Source: Paenibacillus ottowii
GTDB lineage: Bacteria > Bacillota > Bacilli > Paenibacillales > Paenibacillaceae
Direction of reading: 5' to 3'
Length of the DNA stretch: 64,000 nt
Assembly (NCBI RefSeq): GCF_006874425.1
Contig: NZ_VIJZ01000004.1
Span: 186,001-250,000, forward strand
Below are positions 1-8,675 of this stretch, piece after piece (the first letter of the stretch is position 1; every line of letters starts with the position of its first letter). The notes below the pieces were generated by a model, which made no database searches, was not told where the DNA came from, and saw nothing but the letters and a program-made list of their open reading frames with translations. Position numbers and translations under genes: made by a program.

Positions 1-1
1 A

Positions 2-1456
2 GACATGATTGGCCAAGCCCAAACAGGTACGGGTAAAACCGCAGCCTTTGGTATTCCGCTGATCAACAAAATTTCTAGAAACGATGAAAAAATCAGAGCT
101 CTGATTATGGCTCCAACACGTGAGCTTGCTATTCAGGTGGCTGAAGAAATCGAAAAACTCTCCCGCTTCAAAGGTCTTCGCACTTTGCCGATCTATGGTG
201 GACAAGACATCGTACGCCAGATTCGCGCTTTGAAAAAGAAACCTCAAATTATTATCGGTACACCAGGTCGTTTGCTTGATCATATTAACCGTAAAACCAT
301 TAAGCTAGAAGATGTAAACACCGTTGTTCTGGATGAAGCAGATGAAATGCTCGATATGGGCTTCATGGAAGACATTCAGTCCATTCTGAAGCAGGTTCCG
401 GACGAGCGTCAAACAATGCTGTTCTCAGCAACAATGCCTCCTAATATTAAAAGATTGGCTGAGCAATTCCTTAAAGATCCTGAGCATGTATCCGTTATTC
501 CTAAACAAGTTAGCGCCCCACTGATTGATCAGGCCTACATTGAAGTTCCTGAGCGTCAAAAATTCGAAGCGTTGAGCCGTTTGATCGACATGGAATCCCC
601 AGAACTTGCTATCGTATTCGGTCGCACTAAGCGTCGGGTAGACGAGCTGGCTGAAGCTCTGCAAAAACGTGGTTATTCCGCAGACGGTTTGCATGGTGAC
701 TTGTCTCAAAACCAACGTGACGCTGTTATGCGTAAATTCCGTGACGGAAGTATTGACGTACTCGTAGCGACTGACGTTGCGGCCCGTGGTTTGGACGTTT
801 CCGGCGTAACTCACGTTGTGAACTTTGACCTTCCGCAAGATCCGGAAAGCTATGTTCACCGTATCGGACGTACTGGACGTGCAGGTAAAGAAGGGGAAGC
901 TTGGTCTTTTGTAACCCCTCGTGAAATTGACCATTTGCATTTCATTGAACGTGTAACTCGTCACCGCATTCCGCGCAAGCCTCTTCCAACATTGGCAGAA
1001 GCACTGGAAGGCAAACAACGCATCATTGCTGAACGCCTGCTAGAGGTTGTAGAAAAAGGCGAGCTGAACGAGTACAAAGGTTTGGCTATTCAAATGCTGG
1101 AGCAATATGATTCTGTACAACTTCTCTCCGCAGCTCTGAAGCTGATGACTGGTGAGAAGAGAGAAGCATCTATTGAGTTGACTCCGGAAGATCCGATCCG
1201 TGCAAAACGTCGTAAACCAGACGTGCGCTCTGGCGGACGCAAGCCTTCCAACTATGGACGCAGCAACGGTGGTTACAATTCCAACCGTGGCGGTAGTGGC
1301 AGTAAAGGTGGATACGGAGGTTATAACCGTGGCAAAGAAGGCGGTGGCTACAACCGTGATTCCGGAAGCCGCTATAGCGGGGATCGCAAACCACGCCCGA
1401 GCAGCAATGGAGAAACTCGCCGTCCTGCACGACGTGAAGATTCCTCTTCTGAATAA
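2..1456 (+). CDS. cshA: DEAD-box ATP-dependent RNA helicase CshA (5' end missing)
   Basis: An RNA helicase that unwinds RNA duplexes in ribosome assembly and in the RNA degradosome. The frame is open from the window edge, so the true start and about 40 residues (Q motif) lie upstream; the ATG at 5 is internal. Visible in order: Walker [24 protein letters not shown] box in LDEADEM, SAT in FSATMP, then the second RecA domain ending with [10 protein letters not shown]. After about residue 395 the tail is basic and rich in Gly, Arg, Tyr and Asn (RGG-like), which is typical of CshA-type proteins and serves RNA binding. The match to Bacillus CshA is close along the whole core, including the segment [12 protein letters not shown] strong terminator follows, so this is the end of a transcription unit. 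Confidence 0.95.
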   Translation, partial: DMIGQAQTGTGKTAAFGIPLINKISRNDEKIRALIMAPTRELAIQVAEEIEKLSRFKGLRTLPIYGGQDIVRQIRALKKKPQIIIGTPGRLLDHINRKTIKLEDVNTVVLDEADEMLDMGFMEDIQSILKQVPDERQTMLFSATMPPNIKRLAEQFLKDPEHVSVIPKQVSAPLIDQAYIEVPERQKFEALSRLIDMESPELAIVFGRTKRRVDELAEALQKRGYSADGLHGDLSQNQRDAVMRKFRDGSIDVLVATDVAARGLDVSGVTHVVNFDLPQDPESYVHRIGRTGRAGKEGEAWSFVTPREIDHLHFIERVTRHRIPRKPLPTLAEALEGKQRIIAERLLEVVEKGELNEYKGLAIQMLEQYDSVQLLSAALKLMTGEKREASIELTPEDPIRAKRRKPDVRSGGRKPSNYGRSNGGYNSNRGGSGSKGGYGGYNRGKEGGGYNRDSGSRYSGDRKPRPSSNGETRRPARREDSSSE

Positions 1457-1474
1457 TAAGAAATTAAATTAATG

Positions 1475-1511
1475 AAAAGTCGAAGCTGAATGTCAGCTTC
1501 GACTTTTTTAT
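1475..1511 (+). terminator. Intrinsic terminator after cshA
   Basis: A perfect 15-bp inverted repeat (arms 1475-1489 and 1493-1507) with a 3-nt loop runs into a T tract. It sits 19 bp after the helicase stop codon. Confidence 0.9.
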
Positions 1512-1680
1512 TATGAGATCGAATGTACGAAATTTAAGCGATCTGCTTTAATGGAACACATATGGATTTCACTGGCGCTTTAGGGCTGAAATACGGTATG
1601 ATATAGTCAGAAGCCGGAATTAACAGGCATAGCAACATAAGTCTTGGAACTGCCAAGGCTTGCGGAGGGAGAGACTGACA

Positions 1681-2442
1681 TTGGAATTTAAAGGAGCTAT
1701 GGGGGGGATTTACCGCCTAACCGAGTGGATTACCCGGCTGGCGGCTAGCAATTTGTTATGGGTGTTATGTTCGTCGCCTTTTGTATTCTGCCTCATACTG
1801 AAATTACTTGTTATGAATCAGAATTTGACGAATGAATCGTTACAAATGAACTGGGCGATGGCTGTTTTGGCACCGCTTACTTTATTTCCAGCAACATCAG
1901 CTTTGTTCACGGTGGTTCGCAAATGGGTGATGGGCGATACTGATTCAGGCGTGTTTCGTACCTTCTTTAAAGGATATAAAGAGAACTACAAGCAGAGTCT
2001 GATCGGAGGGATCTTTTACACGTTATTGTTTGTCATCATGTACGTGGATTACACAGTATATATGACACAGCTCAGCAACTTGCAAATTGTGGGCGTTATC
2101 ATGCTGATCCTCATCATTATTTTGCTTGTGTCTATGTTTAACTTCTTTTCGATGGTGGCTCATTATCATATGTCTACCAGACAAATTATTAAAAATGCGG
2201 TGTTATTGACGCTGATTCGGCCATTCCGTGTATTTTCCACCATGCTTGGCAGCGCCGTTGTAATATACATTGGAGTTAAATATCCCGTGCTATTCTTATT
2301 CTTCATCGGCAGTGTAGTTGCCTGGTTCGCCTTTTTTAATTTTTACGGAACCTTCCTCAAAATGCAGGACCAAATGGAGAAGATGAAACAGAAAGACGAG
2401 GAACAGACAAGTATTGAAGACAAGAATAGTGATAACCTCTAA
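1681..2442 (+). CDS. DUF624 (YesL-like) integral membrane protein
   Basis: A 253-residue membrane protein of the DUF624/YesL family. Members are common near carbohydrate-uptake loci in Bacilli, but their function is not established. The N-terminal MGGIYRLTEW signature and five to six hydrophobic segments, separated by short basic loops, are visible. The start chosen is TTG 1681, because GGAGGGA at 1664-1670 lies 10 bases upstream; the longer frame from 1660 would begin inside that ribosome site. No sugar genes are adjacent. The C-terminal tail is charged and probably cytoplasmic. Confidence 0.8.
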   Translation: MEFKGAMGGIYRLTEWITRLAASNLLWVLCSSPFVFCLILKLLVMNQNLTNESLQMNWAMAVLAPLTLFPATSALFTVVRKWVMGDTDSGVFRTFFKGYKENYKQSLIGGIFYTLLFVIMYVDYTVYMTQLSNLQIVGVIMLILIIILLVSMFNFFSMVAHYHMSTRQIIKNAVLLTLIRPFRVFSTMLGSAVVIYIGVKYPVLFLFFIGSVVAWFAFFNFYGTFLKMQDQMEKMKQKDEEQTSIEDKNSDNL

Positions 2443-2466
2443 AAATAAAACATATTTCTCCTAGCA

Positions 2467-2495
2467 TTTACTTTCTGAGTGAGAAGCGCTATAAT
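2467..2495 (+). promoter_or_regulatory. Sigma-A-type promoter of the 6S RNA candidate
   Basis: TTTACT at 2467-2472 and TATAAT at 2490-2495 are separated by 17 bp. This places transcription start near 2502, at the 5' edge of the RNA structure described next. Confidence 0.65.
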
Positions 2496-2501
2496 AAGGT
2501 C

Positions 2502-2695
2502 ACATCCTGCGATGCACGTTACGGTCATTTGTTGTTTTGAACCAATGACAATGTCTAGGGAGATCTATACGGATGAATAGCTGAAAAGCCCTGTCAATTG
2601 CTGACAAGGGGACTTCAAAAGTTTATTCTGCGGTCACCCACCTGCTAAAGCAGGTTCAGAAGACGCTATGGTCGAACGGCATCGGCGGGTAATCC
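2502..2695 (+). ncRNA. ssrS: 6S RNA (SsrS/BsrA type) candidate
   Basis: This non-coding stretch of about 190 nt has the shape of 6S RNA, the regulator that mimics an open promoter and sequesters sigma-A RNA polymerase. A long closing stem forms between 2506-2519 and 2675-2689 (about 14 bp with single-base bulges). The 5' side of the middle bubble carries a small hairpin (GTCATT/AATGAC). The 3' side carries ACCTGC-TAAA-GCAGGT followed by TTCA, as I recall for Bacillus 6S-1. A promoter precedes it and a terminator-like hairpin follows. There is no good ORF. The family call is from structure and memory, not from a covariance search. Confidence 0.7.
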
Positions 2696-2706
2696 ATAAT
2701 GTAATG

Positions 2707-2748
2707 AACACACTCTGGTACTGCTCATGCAGAAACAGGGTGTTTTTT
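2707..2748 (+). terminator. Terminator downstream of the 6S RNA candidate
   Basis: An interrupted hairpin (AACAC...GTGTT outside, CTGC-TCAT-GCAG at the tip) runs into six T. It would end the 6S precursor. Confidence 0.6.
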
Positions 2749-2911
2749 GTATGCAACAATGTTAAACTAAGACTTGAGGTACTAAGGTCGCATACCACAG
2801 GCATAATCGGACTTACGATCGGTTGCTTACCATATTTGATAAAGCGCTTGCAGTAGAAGGGACCGATATGTCGTATTGATGGGTAGCGATTATCGTGAAG
2901 GAGGAAATGTC

Positions 2912-3304
2912 TTGTCGTTGAAGAGGACTCTGGTAGGGATTGTGCGCAGCCAAGAAGGTACAAGCGACCGGGTCAAGGACCCCCAAATGAAGACACGCTA
3001 TTATAACTTATCGAGAGACAAGGCTTGGGAAGAAGTATCATCTATCATGAAAAAAATTCCTGGCTACAAGGTACTCCATGAGGTAGCATCCGTAGGTGAG
3101 ATTACGTTGGAGAAGCGAACAGCGTTCGGTCGAACCATCGACATTACCGTTTCGATTTTATCTGTTTCGCCAGTTCGAAGTGCGGTGGATATTTATTCTG
3201 CTTCACGCGGATCGTTAGGGGACTTGGGTGCGAATTACCGCATTATTTTGCAACTGTTCGCTATGATTGACAAGAAGCTGTCTGCTTATAAGGTCGTACA
3301 GTAA
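2912..3304 (+). CDS. DUF1499 family protein
   Basis: A 130-residue soluble protein of the DUF1499 family, function unknown. The C-terminal half shows the family signature: alternating beta strands ending in VDIYSASRGSLGDLGANYRI, then a helix. Start TTG 2912 is taken because GAAGGAGG at 2897-2904 lies 7 bases upstream; the longer ORF from 2876 has no ribosome site. It is a single-gene unit closed by a bidirectional terminator shared with tpx. Confidence 0.75.
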   Translation: MSLKRTLVGIVRSQEGTSDRVKDPQMKTRYYNLSRDKAWEEVSSIMKKIPGYKVLHEVASVGEITLEKRTAFGRTIDITVSILSVSPVRSAVDIYSASRGSLGDLGANYRIILQLFAMIDKKLSAYKVVQ

Positions 3305-3342
3305 TAGCAGGTTATGGAGCAATGATGTGGTAGACAAACATC

Positions 3343-3382
3343 AAAAAAAGCGAGGAAGGCAATCCTTCACTCGCTTTTTTAA
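3343..3382. terminator. Bidirectional terminator between DUF1499 gene and tpx
   Basis: A hairpin with A-rich and T-rich flanks (seven A at 3343-3349, six T at 3375-3380) and stem GCGAG/CTCGC plus GAAGG/CCTTC. It serves both converging genes. Confidence 0.9.
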
Positions 3383-3395
3383 TATTCGTTCTTGA

Positions 3396-3914
3396 TTAGA
3401 CGAGTTTTTTTACGGCTGCGATCGCCTGGTCATAGTCAGGATGCTCAGCCATTTCGCTCAAGTATTCTACGTAAGCGATTTTGTCATTTTGATCAATGAC
3501 AAAAATAGCTCTATGATCCAGGTGGAATTCCTTGATGAATACACCATAAGCTTCACCAAAGGAATGATCCTTATAGTCAGACAGCGTCAATACGCGGTCG
3601 ATACCAGCCGCACCGCACCAACGAGCTTGAGCGAAAGGCAGATCCACGCTGACCGTCAGGACTACGACTTGATCCCCTAGGGAATCCGCTTCTTGGTTGA
3701 AACGTCGAGTCTGTGCGTCACACACGCCTGTATCTAGAGAAGGGACAACGCTAATCAGTTTAACTTTGCCTGCAAAGTCTTGAAGCGTAGCTGTTTCCAA
3801 TAAGTCTTTCTGTAATTTGAAATCAGGCGCCTGATCTCCAACTTTCAGTTCAGGACCTATGAGAGTCAAAGGATTGCCTTTAAAAGTAGCAGCTCCTGTA
3901 CGTTCTTGTGCCAT
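3396..3914 (-). CDS. tpx: Thiol peroxidase Tpx (atypical 2-Cys peroxiredoxin)
   Basis: Reduces hydrogen peroxide and alkyl peroxides in the cytoplasm using thioredoxin. At 172 residues it has the usual family length. The peroxidatic Cys65 is in [16 protein letters not shown] and the resolving Cys100 is in ARWCGAAG, the spacing expected for Tpx. The N-terminal [20 protein letters not shown] is also characteristic. A ribosome site (AGGAGG) lies just upstream of the ATG. It is transcribed alone, against the DUF1499 gene. Confidence 0.96.
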   Translation of the reverse strand: MAQERTGAATFKGNPLTLIGPELKVGDQAPDFKLQKDLLETATLQDFAGKVKLISVVPSLDTGVCDAQTRRFNQEADSLGDQVVVLTVSVDLPFAQARWCGAAGIDRVLTLSDYKDHSFGEAYGVFIKEFHLDHRAIFVIDQNDKIAYVEYLSEMAEHPDYDQAIAAVKKLV

Positions 3915-4034
3915 ATGTAATAGCCTCCTTTGGTTTTTGGCATTGGTTATCGTTGCCGAAATCTATTATAATCTTTTATAAAAGACATTGTCCAATTTGA
4001 ATAAGGTGGAGACACCCATGAAGGAAGGATTGCC

Positions 4035-4658
4035 TTGATTTTTTTACGTTATGAGAACTGGAAAAGTTATTTGCGGTTTTACCCGGTAACCTGTCTGATT
4101 TTGCTTATCAATATTGTGATGTTTATTGTACTGACCGTGCAGGGTGGATCGGAAAATAGTTTGACACTGATCCGGTATGGGGCTTTGATTAATGAGGCGC
4201 CATTCACTGATCAGCTATGGCGCTATGTGTCAGCTATGTTTTTACATGCAGGGTTTGATCATCTTTTGTTTAATTCCTTTGCAATACTTGTATTCGCTCC
4301 TCCGCTGGAGCGTTTGCTCGGGTCCTTGCGATATGTGTTATTGTATCTGGTCACAGGCATTGTTGGAAATATTCTGTCCATTGCGCATTATAACATGCTG
4401 GCGGAGACGACAGTGTCTGTAGGGGCTTCAGGAGCGATTTATGGCATCTATGGGGCGTTTTTGTACGTTGCCTTGTTCCAACGGTCCTTGATGGACGATG
4501 CTTCGCGCAAAACGCTGTACACACTGCTTGGGTTTGGTATTCTGTTTTCTTTTGCGGTTGCGAACATTAACTGGACCGCTCACTTTGGGGGCTTGCTCAG
4601 TGGATTCTTCATGTATGGATTATTGATTAGATTGACTGGTCAGCGCAAACGTCACTAA
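4035..4658 (+). CDS. Rhomboid family intramembrane serine protease
   Basis: A 207-residue membrane protease that cleaves transmembrane substrates. Six hydrophobic segments are visible. The catalytic Ser132 is in VGASGAIYG and the catalytic His183 is in WTAHFGGLLSG. Asn80 in DHLLFNS matches the oxyanion-stabilising position. It begins with TTG 4035, five bases after AAGGAAGGA. The physiological substrate cannot be inferred. It is followed after 97 bp by a LysR regulator that may be independent. Confidence 0.93.
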   Translation: MIFLRYENWKSYLRFYPVTCLILLINIVMFIVLTVQGGSENSLTLIRYGALINEAPFTDQLWRYVSAMFLHAGFDHLLFNSFAILVFAPPLERLLGSLRYVLLYLVTGIVGNILSIAHYNMLAETTVSVGASGAIYGIYGAFLYVALFQRSLMDDASRKTLYTLLGFGILFSFAVANINWTAHFGGLLSGFFMYGLLIRLTGQRKRH

Positions 4659-4755
4659 AGACAGCTTTAAGTAAGTTATCTGGGTAAGAAAGAGGATGGT
4701 GTTCGATGAACATCTTCTTTCGTATGTTGAAAAACAGATTGGAGCGAATATCGGA

Positions 4756-5685
4756 GTGGAATTACGACAGTTGCAATACTTCATGAAAGTAGCGCAAAAA
4801 GAACATGTCACTCAGGCAGCCGAGGAGTTGCATGTGGCGCAATCTGCGGTAAGTCGGCAAATTCATCAGCTTGAAGAGGAGCTGGGAGTTAACCTTTTTA
4901 TGCAAAAGGGGCGTAATCTGCAGCTTACGCCAGTGGGGCAGCTATTTTGCAAACGGGTGGAAACGATCATAAAAGATCTGGAGCGGGCAGTTTTGGAAGT
5001 GCATGAGTTTTTGGACCCTGAGGGGGGCGAAATTCGTATTGGTTTTCCGCACAGTTTGGGAATTCATCTTATTCCTACGGTGGTGGCTGAATTCCGCAAG
5101 CAGTATCCCAATGTTAAATTCAGATTTAAACAAGGGATGTATCCGAGTTTAATTCGTGATGTGTTAGCGGGTGAGGTGGATTTGGCTTTTGTATCTCCTT
5201 TTCCAGACCGACATGATCATGTCGAGGGGGATGTGGTGTTAACCGAGGAGTTATTTGCAGTTCTCCCGCCTAATCATCCTTTGGCTTCAGCCGAACACAT
5301 CACATTGAGCCAGCTTAAAGGAGAAAAATTCATCTTGTTCAGAGATGGGTATTCGTTACGTCCGATTGTCTGGCAGGCCTGTCTGGAGGCTGGTTTTACA
5401 CCGGATATTGCTTTTGAAGGCGAAGAGACAGATACGATACGCGGATTAGTAGCTGCGGGTATGGGAGTTAGTCTTCTGCCCGAAATGGCACTGTTTCAGA
5501 CCAATCCACTTCAACCTGCAAGGGTGTCGATTGTTGATCCGGAGGTAACGAGAACGATTGGCTTGATTCATCGCAGAGATGACAAGCTTCCATTGGTCGC
5601 CAAATCTTTCCGGACTTTTCTGTTGCACTATTTTGGGCTTCAAGGTAACGCTGCTGCTTCGAACAAAACTGTAAAAGCAGATTGA
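4756..5685 (+). CDS. LysR family transcriptional regulator
   Basis: A DNA-binding regulator with an N-terminal winged helix (ELRQLQYFMKVAQKEHVTQA, then AVSRQIHQLEEELG) and a periplasmic-binding-like effector domain. Start GTG 4756 gives 309 residues, the usual family length, and places the conserved ELRQLQYF at the very N-terminus. The ribosome site there is weak (GGAG 4741-4744), and the ORF extends in frame to 4696. No divergent target gene is adjacent, so the regulon is unknown. Confidence 0.88.
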   Translation: MELRQLQYFMKVAQKEHVTQAAEELHVAQSAVSRQIHQLEEELGVNLFMQKGRNLQLTPVGQLFCKRVETIIKDLERAVLEVHEFLDPEGGEIRIGFPHSLGIHLIPTVVAEFRKQYPNVKFRFKQGMYPSLIRDVLAGEVDLAFVSPFPDRHDHVEGDVVLTEELFAVLPPNHPLASAEHITLSQLKGEKFILFRDGYSLRPIVWQACLEAGFTPDIAFEGEETDTIRGLVAAGMGVSLLPEMALFQTNPLQPARVSIVDPEVTRTIGLIHRRDDKLPLVAKSFRTFLLHYFGLQGNAAASNKTVKAD

Positions 5686-5724
5686 GGGTATCAAGTATAA
5701 ATAGGGTTTTGGTTTGAGATCAAG

Positions 5725-5773
5725 AAAAAAAGGTTGTTCCTCTACCGTCGTTGGCGGAGGAACAACCTTTTTT
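5725..5773. terminator. Bidirectional terminator between lysR and zinc peptidase genes
   Basis: A long perfect stem (GGTTGTTCCTC/GAGGAACAACC) flanked by A and T runs on both sides. It separates converging genes. Confidence 0.92.
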
Positions 5774-5786
5774 GCAATACAAGTGC

Positions 5787-6458
5787 TTAGTCTCGGCTGT
5801 TAAAGATGCCGATTAGGCGGATCAGTTCTAGCAAGGAGACAAGAGCTGCGGCCACATACGTCAATGCAGCAGCGTTCAGAACTTTGGCTACACCGCGTTC
5901 TTCATCACTACGGATAAACCCTTCGGAAACCATGATTTCCCGTGCGCGATTAGAAGCATTAAACTCCACTGGCAATGTAATTAATTGAAAAGCGACAGTA
6001 GCCGAGAAGAAGATAATACCCAGGCCGATCAGGTTCGTAAAGCTAAATAAGAAACCGGCAATCAGCAGAAACGGTGCAATCCCGGAAGCAAAGTTTACGA
6101 TCGGAAAAATCCGGTGGCGAAGCGCTAGCATAGGATAATGCTCTTTATGTTGAATGGCATGACCGACTTCATGGCAAGCCACAGCAACCGCAGAAATGGA
6201 TTTTTCATAATAAACAGGCTCGGACAGGCGCACCACTCGTTGTATTGGATCATAATGGTCGGACAGCGCACCGGGTACTGGCTCAATAGGTACATCATGC
6301 AAGCCGTTGCGATCCAGCATGTGCCGAGCTGCATCATAACCAGTCAACCCATTTTCGTTGGGGACATCAGACCATTTGTTAAATGTACCTTTTACACGAA
6401 ATTGCGCCCATAAGGATAATCCGAACGCAAGAATAATCAAAATATACATACCCATCAT
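5787..6458 (-). CDS. Neutral zinc metallopeptidase, YugP-like membrane protein
   Basis: A 223-residue membrane-anchored protease of the YugP family. An N-terminal membrane segment is followed by the HEXXH zinc site (His96-Glu97-Val-Gly-His100) and two to three further hydrophobic stretches. The start is ATG 6458; the ORF's first codons (6473 on) overlap the ribosome site GGAGGG. It lies 41 bp downstream of a MerR-type regulator gene on the same strand, so the two are probably co-transcribed. Confidence 0.85.
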   Translation of the reverse strand: MMGMYILIILAFGLSLWAQFRVKGTFNKWSDVPNENGLTGYDAARHMLDRNGLHDVPIEPVPGALSDHYDPIQRVVRLSEPVYYEKSISAVAVACHEVGHAIQHKEHYPMLALRHRIFPIVNFASGIAPFLLIAGFLFSFTNLIGLGIIFFSATVAFQLITLPVEFNASNRAREIMVSEGFIRSDEERGVAKVLNAAALTYVAAALVSLLELIRLIGIFNSRD

Positions 6459-6499
6459 AAAGCAACCCTCCATTATTGTTCATCTATTAGCCCGGGTAT

Positions 6500-6931
6500 C
6501 TACATCATAGAACTATGCTCCAACAGATACTTCAAAGCCTCAATACAAGCGGCGCTTTGTGGCAATAGACCAGTAAGCAGCTTGCGAGCTTGAACGGGCT
6601 TAAGCTGTCCGAGAAGAGGCTGTAGTTCATTAACTTCACGCTCTAGACGCTGCATGTGCATTTCTAGACTCGTTAGTTTGTCAGTGACATGTTCTTCCCC
6701 TGCGACTGAGTTCCATTTGATCAGTGTTTGTCTGATTTCCTCGAGGCTATATTTCTCTTGTTTCATTTGGTTAATACGTTCAAGCCTGTTTAAGGTTTCA
6801 TCATTATAAAGTCGATAATTTTTCAATGATCGTTCTTCAGGTTTGATCAAACCGAGTTTTGTGTAATAATCAATCGTTCGTTCGCTGACACCAGCCGCTT
6901 TGGCTAGCTCACCAATTCGATATAGCTTCAT
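6500..6931 (-). CDS. MerR family transcriptional regulator
   Basis: A 143-residue regulator with an N-terminal MerR helix-turn-helix (YRIGELAKAAGVSERTIDYY), then a long helical dimerisation region (about residues 75-115). No cysteine-rich metal-binding loop is seen, so the effector is not a typical heavy metal. ATG 6931 fits the family N-terminus; a TTG at 6967 would add 12 charged residues. It is not GlnR/TnrA, although it is divergent from the ammonium transporter. It likely forms a unit with the zinc peptidase. Confidence 0.82.
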   Translation of the reverse strand: MKLYRIGELAKAAGVSERTIDYYTKLGLIKPEERSLKNYRLYNDETLNRLERINQMKQEKYSLEEIRQTLIKWNSVAGEEHVTDKLTSLEMHMQRLEREVNELQPLLGQLKPVQARKLLTGLLPQSAACIEALKYLLEHSSMM

Positions 6932-7138
6932 ATCCCCATCTGTCTTCACCTCGCGCTCTTCGTTCAACCTTCGATATTAGCATCTTAAACCGAGTGTTTA
7001 TAAAGGATATTTTACATGATCCTCAACCATACAGTCAAACGTCATGCTTTTGTTGAGCTTAAACAAACTACCTTTTTGGTCAGTAAATATGACATGTCAG
7101 GTTTATAAGATCGTTTTTTTAACATTATAAAAAAAATC

Positions 7139-7168
7139 TTGTCAACTTTCATGTATTCTGATTATAAT
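7139..7168 (+). promoter_or_regulatory. Promoter of the ammonium transporter operon
   Basis: TTGTCA at 7139-7144 and TATAAT at 7163-7168 with an 18-bp spacer. Predicted start of transcription is near 7175. Confidence 0.7.
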
Positions 7169-7189
7169 GACAATAAGAATTTCATGATA

Positions 7190-7206
7190 TGTAAAGAAAC
7201 TTAACA
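7190..7206 (+). promoter_or_regulatory. GlnR/TnrA-type nitrogen control box
   Basis: The 17-bp sequence TGTAAAGAAACTTAACA matches the GlnR/TnrA consensus TGTNA-N7-TNACA at every defined position. It lies between the predicted transcription start and the ribosome site of the ammonium transporter. That is a position where a bound regulator would block elongation or clearance. Confidence 0.7.
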
Positions 7207-7223
7207 TTCGAGGAGTGGTCTTC

Positions 7224-8627
7224 ATGAGAAAAAAGTGGTTGGTTGTATTATTGGCCATGCTGGCGGTTCTGGCTTTCCCGGTAGGTGCGTTTGCTGCTGA
7301 CGGGCCAACAAATATTCAACTTCAAGCTGGACTAAACACGGCCTTTACATTCTTGGCGTTTATACTTGTGTTTTTCATGCAAGCGGGGTTTGCGTTGCTG
7401 GAGGCAGGCTCGACTCGAATGAAGAATGCGGGTCATGTCGCTGGTAAAACGATTCTCACGACAGGTGTTGCGGCTTTGTCCTTCTGGGCCCTCGGATTTG
7501 GACTCGGCTTTGGCAATGATAGCGGCAACGGATTTATGGGGCTGACAGGTTTCTTCATGAGCGGGACAGATGCTGCTGCATCGTTTGATACTCTTTCGGG
7601 CTTGGATGTTCCAATTACGATTATGTTTTTGTTTCACTTTGCTTTTGCTGCGGTTTCGCTTTCGATCGCATGCGGGGGGATGGCAGAGCGTGCAAAATTA
7701 AGTGTATACATTATTTTCGGTATTTTGTTCTCGATCGTGATTTATCCAGTTGTTGCTCACTGGGTATGGGGCGGCGGTTGGCTTGGCAAATTGGGAATGC
7801 AGGATTACGCTGGTTCAACCGTGGTCCATTTGACGGGTGCTACGGCGGCACTTGTCGCTACGCTGCTGCTCAAACCGCGTCTGGGCAAATTTAATAAAGA
7901 TGGCAAGCCGAACATCATCCCTGGTCATAATCAGGTGTACTCTATCCTAGGTGTTATTATTCTCTGGTTTGGCTGGTTTGGATTTAACCCAGGTAGTGCG
8001 GTTTCTGCTATGAATGACGGATTCTTTGGATATGTAGCTCTGACTACAAATATTGCTGCTGCGGCAGGTGGGGTTTTCGCTTTGCTCGTATCCTGGATGG
8101 TATACGGAAAAGCAGACATTCCGGCTATGCTAAACGGTGTGCTGGCAGCTTTGGTTGCAATTACGGGTTCTTGTGCCTTTGTAGCACCTTGGGCCGCACT
8201 GGTCATTGGCGCAGTTGCAGGGATCGTCACTTTCTTCACAGCGCAATGGTTTGAGCGTGCGAGAGTGGATGACCCGGTATATGCTTTCTCCGTGCATGGT
8301 GTTGCAGGGATGTGGGGCGCAGTATCCACAGGGTTGTTCGCTACTCCTGAGCTTGTAAAAATAACAGGTGTAGGTCAAGCGGGTCTGTTCTATGGTGGCG
8401 GTTTTACGCAATTAGGAGTACAGCTGCTCGGGCTGGTTGGCACTTTGGCTTTCGTATTCGTTATTTCCTTTATTATTCTTGGTGCGATGAAAGCCATTAT
8501 GGGTATTCGTGTTACGGAAGAGGAAGAAACGATGGGACTCGATATCAGTGAGCACGGTACGTACGGTTATCCAGAACAAATGAAGTTAGTGACCGAAGCT
8601 GAAAAGCGTTCTGGAATTGTCAGCTAA
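7224..8627 (+). CDS. amtB: Ammonium transporter (Amt family)
   Basis: Channel-like uptake of ammonium across the cytoplasmic membrane. The 467-residue product has a cleavable signal peptide (MRKKWLVVLLAML ... GAFA-AD) and about 11 membrane helices. The conserved pore histidines are His202 in TVVHLTGATAAL and His358 in AFSVHGVAGMWG. Start ATG 7224 follows GAGGAG at 7210-7215. A GlnR/TnrA-type box precedes it, consistent with induction under nitrogen limitation. Unusually, no glnK (PII) gene follows; the next genes encode a GlnD-like nucleotidyltransferase and an exonuclease. Confidence 0.96.
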   Translation: MRKKWLVVLLAMLAVLAFPVGAFAADGPTNIQLQAGLNTAFTFLAFILVFFMQAGFALLEAGSTRMKNAGHVAGKTILTTGVAALSFWALGFGLGFGNDSGNGFMGLTGFFMSGTDAAASFDTLSGLDVPITIMFLFHFAFAAVSLSIACGGMAERAKLSVYIIFGILFSIVIYPVVAHWVWGGGWLGKLGMQDYAGSTVVHLTGATAALVATLLLKPRLGKFNKDGKPNIIPGHNQVYSILGVIILWFGWFGFNPGSAVSAMNDGFFGYVALTTNIAAAAGGVFALLVSWMVYGKADIPAMLNGVLAALVAITGSCAFVAPWAALVIGAVAGIVTFFTAQWFERARVDDPVYAFSVHGVAGMWGAVSTGLFATPELVKITGVGQAGLFYGGGFTQLGVQLLGLVGTLAFVFVISFIILGAMKAIMGIRVTEEEETMGLDISEHGTYGYPEQMKLVTEAEKRSGIVS

Positions 8628-8675
8628 TATGTAAAATATAAAGAGCCAGTATGGATGGGCGGAGGAGATGGAAGT

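Noticed and set aside
3960..3985. PerR-like box upstream of tpx (TTATAATCTTTTATAA).
   Set aside because: The two halves are separated by two bases instead of one and one half has a mismatch; it overlaps the likely -10 region and may be chance A/T sequence.
6500..6931. MerR-family gene as the GlnR/TnrA regulator of the divergent ammonium transporter.
   Set aside because: Its N-terminus and recognition helix do not resemble GlnR/TnrA and the C-terminal glutamine-synthetase-sensing tail is absent.
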